Of a stretch of 64,000 nt of DNA, positions 60,327 to 64,000 are shown in pieces (positions within the stretch are counted from its first letter, which is position 1; every line of letters starts with the position of its first letter). The notes beneath the pieces are model-generated. The model searched no databases, had not been told where the DNA came from, and saw only the letters and a program-made list of their open reading frames with translations. Source of the stretch: Streptomyces liliiviolaceus. GTDB lineage: Bacteria; Actinomycetota; Actinomycetes; Streptomycetales; Streptomycetaceae. Location of the stretch: contig NZ_JAGPYQ010000001.1 of NCBI RefSeq assembly GCF_018070025.1, positions 930,001 through 994,000 of the forward strand, in the 5' to 3' direction. A program made the position numbers and the translations under genes.

Positions 60327-60480
60327 CTCATCTTCCTCACGACGCACTTCGCCATGAGACGGATTTGGCACCTTCCCGAGCCGGGAGCCTCGCCGCACTG
60401 ATCGACAATGATCAGGACGAGACCGGCTGGAGGGTTGCCGGGGCTTCAACGGGCCGTATCCCTCTGCCCCTCTGGATGAG
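60327..60480 (-). ncRNA. SAM-I (S-box) riboswitch controlling the thrC-like/sulfur-carrier operon
   Basis: On the reverse strand the leader reads CTCATCCAGAGGGGCAGAGG, then GGATACGGCCCGTTGAAGCC and CCGGCAACC. This is the S-box core (kink-turn GAGGGA with GGCAACC). Its end has AAGGTGCCAAATCC and GATGAGG. P1 pairs CTCATC (60475-60480) with GATGAG (60327-60332), and the latter runs into GAGGAAAGG, the likely ribosome binding site. SAM binding would then hide the site and lower translation. The start codon is 18 bases further on. Confidence 0.92.
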
Positions 60481-60657
60481 CGGTATTTAGTTGTCTACGC
60501 AACGACCCCCGACATGCGATGGTCATCAGCGTTGTTCAAGACTGTAACCGACGGCATGGATGGTGGAGAGAGCCGTCCGAACCGCGAGATGACCGTCACA
60601 CCGGTTTACGTCGCGGCGGGACGCACGCATCCCGATGAACGCAAGGGAGAGCCGCAC

Positions 60658-61605
60658 GTGCTGGAAGACGTCGAGCGCTGGCTGAGCACGCGCTCCTGGT
60701 CCGTCGAGGACCGCCCGCTCAAGAAGCTGATCGCCGCGAAGCGGTCCACGGGCTCCACGGTCAGTGTCGTACTGCCCGCGCTCAACGAGGAGGAGACCGT
60801 CGGCGAGATCGTCGCCGTGATCCGCCGTGAGCTGATGACCGCGAGAGTGCCGCTCGTCGACGAGATCGTGGTGATCGACTCGGGATCGACGGACCGCACC
60901 TCCGAGGTCGCCGCGGCCGCGGGTGCCCGGGTGGTGCACCGGGACGAGATCCTGCCCCGTATCCCGGCCGTCCCCGGCAAGGGCGAGGTGCTGTGGCGCT
61001 CGCTGCTCGTCACGCGCGGGGACATCGTGGCCTTCGTCGACGCGGACCTGAAGGAGTTCTCGGCGGACTTCGTCTCCGGGATCGTCGGTCCGCTGCTCAC
61101 GGATCCGGGGGTCGACCTCGTCAAGGCGATGTACGACCGTCCGCTGGGCTCCGCGTCGGGCCAGGGGGGCCGGGTCACCGAACTCATGGCCCGGCCGCTG
61201 CTCAACATGCACTGGCCGCAGCTGGCCGGCTTCGTCCAGCCGCTGGGCGGGGAGTACGCGGCCCGCCGCTCGCTCCTCGAACGGCTTCCGTTCCCCGTCG
61301 GGTACGGGGTGGAGCTGGGCATGCTGGTCGACTCGCTGCATCTGGTCGGGCTCGACGCCCTCGCGCAGGTGGACGTGGGCGTCCGCAAGCACCGGCATCA
61401 GGACGGGCAGGCGCTCGGGCGGATGTCCGCGGCGATCTATCGGACCGCTCAGCTCCGGCTGGCGCGCGGGCACATGATCCGGCCGTCGTTGACGCAGTTC
61501 GTCCGGGGGGAGCGGGGTTTCGAGCCGCGAACGCATTCGGTGGACATGGAGGAACGTCCCCCGATGACCGACATCAGGGAGTACGTGTCGCGCCGCGCGG
61601 CTTAG
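60658..61605 (+). CDS. Glucosyl-3-phosphoglycerate synthase
   Basis: The 315-residue glycosyltransferase starts at GTG 60658 (VLEDVERWLSTRSWSVEDRP) behind AAGGGAG. VSVVLPALNEEETVGEIVAV is the GT-A donor site, VVIDSGSTDRTSEVAAAAGA follows, and IVAFVDADLKEF carries the metal-binding DxD. QPLGGEYAARRSLLERLPFP and VGYGVELGMLVD match GpgS of mycobacteria, which makes glucosyl-3-phosphoglycerate from UDP-glucose (or ADP-glucose) and 3-phosphoglycerate. It lies upstream of otsA and the convergent otsB, so it shares the compatible-solute and nucleotide-sugar theme. The ATG at 60514 gives a non-conserved extension and is rejected. Confidence 0.9.
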   Translation: MLEDVERWLSTRSWSVEDRPLKKLIAAKRSTGSTVSVVLPALNEEETVGEIVAVIRRELMTARVPLVDEIVVIDSGSTDRTSEVAAAAGARVVHRDEILPRIPAVPGKGEVLWRSLLVTRGDIVAFVDADLKEFSADFVSGIVGPLLTDPGVDLVKAMYDRPLGSASGQGGRVTELMARPLLNMHWPQLAGFVQPLGGEYAARRSLLERLPFPVGYGVELGMLVDSLHLVGLDALAQVDVGVRKHRHQDGQALGRMSAAIYRTAQLRLARGHMIRPSLTQFVRGERGFEPRTHSVDMEERPPMTDIREYVSRRAA

Positions 61606-61654
61606 TCGGGAGCCTGCGGGAGCATTGTCGTCCGCGGCCCGGTGGGGGCCGTTC

Positions 61655-61724
61655 GCGCAGTTCCCCGCGCCCCCATCAGGGGCGCGGGGAACTGCGCAGT
61701 CTTTAGGGGCGCGGGGAACTGCGC
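61655..61724. repeat. Three K elements with a perfect 19-bp hairpin
   Basis: The reverse core 61655-61673 and forward core 61679-61697 are perfect complements with a CATCA loop. A third forward core lies at 61706-61724, 95 bases before the otsA start. Both flanking genes run in the same direction. Confidence 0.9.
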
Positions 61725-61818
61725 GGCACGCCCCCACCGGGGGCCAGGTGACCCACGACCTCCCGCCGCGGCCAGGGGGAACGTTTGAGCGGATAGCGCT
61801 GCGGCTAGATTTCGAGTC

Positions 61819-63228
61819 ATGGCTCCCACCCACGGCACACACCCCGTCCTCGTCGCGTCCAACCGCGGCCCGGTCTCGTACACCGAGGACGAGTCCGGCG
61901 AGCTCACGGCCAAGCGCGGCGGAGGCGGACTCGTGTCGGGCCTCTCCGCCATCGGCCCCGACGCCGGCGCCCTGTGGGTCTGCTCGGCCCTCGGCGACGG
62001 CGACCGCGAGGCCGTCCGGCGGGGCGTGGGCGAGGACGGCGTCCGGATGCTCGACATCGACGCCGACACCCACGCCGCCGCGTACAACGGCATCGCGAAC
62101 TCCGCGCTGTGGTTCGTCCACCACATGCTCTACCAGACCCCCCTGGAACCCGTCTTCGACGCGGAGTTCCGGCGCAAGTGGGCGGCCTACGAGACGTACA
62201 ACCGGGCCTTCGCCGAGGCACTGGCCGAGGAGGCGGCGGACGGCGCAGCGGTCCTCGTACAGGACTACCACCTGACGCTCGTGCCGCGGATGCTCCGCGA
62301 ACTCCGTCCCGACCTGCGCATCGGGCATTTCTCGCACACCCCGTGGGCCCCGCCGGACTACTTCCGGCTCCTCCCGGACGACATCGCGGCGAAGGTCCTC
62401 GACGGCATCCTCGGCGCCGACCGGGCCGCGTTCCTCACCCGGCGGTGGGCGGACGCGTTCACGCAGTGCTGTCGGGCCGTACTGGGGGACGACTTCGACC
62501 CGGACACGCGGATCGGCGTGCACGGCCTCGGCGCCGACGCGGACTTCCTGCGCGAGCGTTCGCACCGCCCGGACGTCGACGAGCGGATGGCCGCGCTGCG
62601 CGAGCAGATCGGCACCGCGCCCGACGGCAGCGCCCGGAAGACCGTCGTGCGGGTGGACCGGACCGAGCTCTCCAAGAACATCGTGCGCGGCCTGCTGGCG
62701 TACCGGCAGCTGCTGGACGACCGGCCCGAGTGGCGCGAGCGGGTGGTGCACGTGGCGTTCGCGTACCCGTCGCGGCAGGACCTGGCGGTGTACCGCGACT
62801 ACACGGCCGAGGTGCGGCGGGTCGCCGACGAGATCAACTCCGCGTACGGGACGGCCGGGTGGACGCCGGTCGTGCTGCACGTGAAGGACGACTTCGCGCG
62901 CTCGCTCGCGGCGTACCGGCTGGCCGACGTGGCCCTCGTGAACCCCATCCGCGACGGGATGAACCTCGTCGCGAAGGAGGTGCCCGTCGTGTCCGACGAC
63001 GGGTGCGTGCTGGTGCTGTCGCGGGAGGCGGGGGCGTACGAGGAGTTGGGCGAGGACGCGGTTGTCGTGAACCCGTACGACGTGTCGTCCACCGCGGATG
63101 CGTTGCATGAGGCGTTGACCGTGCCTCTTGCTGAGCGGGCCGAGCGGACGAAGCGGTTGGCTGTGGCCGCCACCGCGTTGCCTCCGGCGCAGTGGTTTCT
63201 TGACCAGTTGCATGCGCTCGGCTCTTAG
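61819..63228 (+). CDS. otsA: Trehalose-6-phosphate synthase
   Basis: The 469-residue GT20 enzyme starts MAPTHGTHPVLVASNRGPVS. It makes trehalose 6-phosphate from UDP-glucose and glucose 6-phosphate in the cytosol. SNRGPVSYTEDESG and GGGLVSGLSAIGPD open the fold, VQDYHLTLVPRMLRELRPDL is the acceptor-site block, VDRTELSKNIVRGLLAYRQL gives the donor Arg/Lys, and NPIRDGMNLVAKEVPVVSDD is the nucleotide-binding end. TAGATT at 61806-61811, 7 bases before ATG, suggests a leaderless mRNA. The phosphatase gene follows convergently. Confidence 0.95.
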   Translation: MAPTHGTHPVLVASNRGPVSYTEDESGELTAKRGGGGLVSGLSAIGPDAGALWVCSALGDGDREAVRRGVGEDGVRMLDIDADTHAAAYNGIANSALWFVHHMLYQTPLEPVFDAEFRRKWAAYETYNRAFAEALAEEAADGAAVLVQDYHLTLVPRMLRELRPDLRIGHFSHTPWAPPDYFRLLPDDIAAKVLDGILGADRAAFLTRRWADAFTQCCRAVLGDDFDPDTRIGVHGLGADADFLRERSHRPDVDERMAALREQIGTAPDGSARKTVVRVDRTELSKNIVRGLLAYRQLLDDRPEWRERVVHVAFAYPSRQDLAVYRDYTAEVRRVADEINSAYGTAGWTPVVLHVKDDFARSLAAYRLADVALVNPIRDGMNLVAKEVPVVSDDGCVLVLSREAGAYEELGEDAVVVNPYDVSSTADALHEALTVPLAERAERTKRLAVAATALPPAQWFLDQLHALGS

Positions 63229-63269
63229 GGGCGTTCGCTGACGCGGGGTCGGTTTGGAGCTGCGGGCCG

Positions 63270-63336
63270 GTGGGGGCCGGTCGCGCAGTTCCCCGCGCCC
63301 CTTAAAGGCAAAAGACTGCGCCGTTCCCCGCGCCCC
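63270..63336 (-). repeat. Two K elements between otsA and otsB
   Basis: Reverse cores at 63283-63301 and 63318-63336 (GCGCCGTTC variant), joined by TTAAAGGCAAAAGACT, lie in the 123-base convergent gap. GGGGCTGCGCCCC follows at 63340-63352 as a small palindrome. Confidence 0.85.
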
Positions 63337-63351
63337 TTTGGGGCTGCGCCC

Positions 63352-64000
63352 CTAGCGGGGCGGTGCCAAGTGGGTGGCCAGGGCCGTGAGCAGCCTCGTG
63401 ACGCCCTCCGGGCCGTCCACCACCAGGTCTGCGCGGTCGGCCAGTTCCGTCACCTCTGTGCTGCCGCTGCAGACCAGGAGGCCCGGGATGCCGTCGGAGC
63501 GGAGTTTTTCGACGGCGGCGAAGGCCGGCAGGTCGCCGAGGTCGTCGCCGACGTACATGACCGACTCGGCGCCGGCATCGCGCACGTACGCGCCGAGGGC
63601 GACGCCCTTGTCCATGCCCGCCGGACGCAACTCCAGCACCAGCCGCCCCGGTTCGACGATCAGGCCGTGCTTCTGGGCCAGCCGGGACAGCGGTTCGCGC
63701 AGTGCCTCGAAGGCGGCCTGCGGGTCCTCGGCCCGGCGGGTGTGGACCGCGACGGCCCGGCCCTTCTCCTCGATCCAGCTGCCCTGCCAGGCGCCGATGC
63801 CGTCGAGGAAACCGGGCAGTTCGGCGCGGACCGCGGCGACACCGGGGTGCGGCGCGGGGGCCCGGACCGTACCGGTGACCGCGTCCCAGCGCTCCGCCCC
63901 GTAGTGGCCGAGCACGACGAGGTGGTCGAGGCCCGGGACCCCGGCGAAACCGCCGTACCGCACGGCGACCGACGCGGGCCTGCCGGTGACGACGGCCACC
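63352..64000 (-). CDS. otsB: Trehalose-6-phosphate phosphatase, 3' part
   Basis: The gene enters from the right edge, so the first HAD motif (DxDxT) is outside. The visible part begins VAVVTGRPASVAVRYGG (motif II region with Thr and Gly). It contains GHYGAERWD, the OtsB-typical loop, LELRPAGMDKGVALGAYVRD (motif III Lys) and VMYVGDDLGDLPAFAAVEKL (motif IV acidic pair). It removes phosphate from trehalose 6-phosphate. It is convergent with otsA, as in other streptomycetes. Confidence 0.92.
   Translation of the reverse strand, partial: VAVVTGRPASVAVRYGGFAGVPGLDHLVVLGHYGAERWDAVTGTVRAPAPHPGVAAVRAELPGFLDGIGAWQGSWIEEKGRAVAVHTRRAEDPQAAFEALREPLSRLAQKHGLIVEPGRLVLELRPAGMDKGVALGAYVRDAGAESVMYVGDDLGDLPAFAAVEKLRSDGIPGLLVCSGSTEVTELADRADLVVDGPEGVTRLLTALATHLAPPR

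Overview
The window is very GC-rich, with strongly G/C-ending codons, many GTG and TTG starts, and gene families typical of Streptomyces: XRE/DUF397 pairs, DUF3027, DUF2771, DUF3159, futalosine-pathway menaquinone genes, groEL2 with CIRCE sites and trehalose-6-phosphate synthase. It reads as a conserved chromosomal core segment of a Streptomyces species. I see no prophage, intact insertion sequence, CRISPR array, rRNA, tRNA or biosynthetic cluster. From memory the order at the right end (otsB, otsA, glucosyl-3-phosphoglycerate synthase, threonine-synthase-like gene, MoaD-like gene, cold-shock gene, groEL2) and the mqnB-mqnD-cold-shock order match model streptomycetes.

Region by region. 1-6.6 kb is a patchy accessory stretch: the edge of a BTAD regulator, an anchored beta-propeller protein, an SGNH hydrolase, a broken Uma2 nuclease, a WhiJ-like XRE/DUF397 locus with TGCAC boxes, an APH-type kinase, an antitoxin/PIN toxin pair with a clear operator, and the remains of a VapB-like antitoxin. 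6.6-19 kb holds a leucine-rich-repeat-variant protein with a cysteine cluster, an aldo/keto reductase, thpR, an MFS/MarR unit, an NCS2 permease, a CtpE-like P-type ATPase and a secreted protein. 19-30 kb holds a sacsin-type ATPase, DUF3027, an MFS protein, a DUF2771 lipoprotein, mqnB-mqnD and a cold-shock protein. 30-41 kb is a helicase area: an Rv0862c-like protein, two small exported peptides, a YqhA-IstB chimera, XPB, and a HelD/HelR-type ATPase. 41-43 kb is a candidate regulon of GPP34, DUF3159 and a TetR regulator with shared operators. 43-56 kb carries cutC, a Cmx-type efflux gene, MurR-MurQ, a tannase-like enzyme, a TetR/NmrA pair and an Old Yellow Enzyme. 56-64 kb is a stress and sulfur block: groEL2 under tandem CIRCE, a cold-shock gene, a SAM-I riboswitch driving a threonine-synthase-like enzyme plus a CysO/MoaD-like sulfur carrier, then glucosyl-3-phosphoglycerate synthase, otsA and a partial otsB.

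Two window-wide patterns stand out. About 35 copies of a 19-bp dispersed element (called K here: GGGGCGCGGGGAACTGCGC) lie only between genes, often as perfect hairpins. About a dozen genes have a -10-like hexamer only 6-7 bases before the start codon, which suggests leaderless transcripts.
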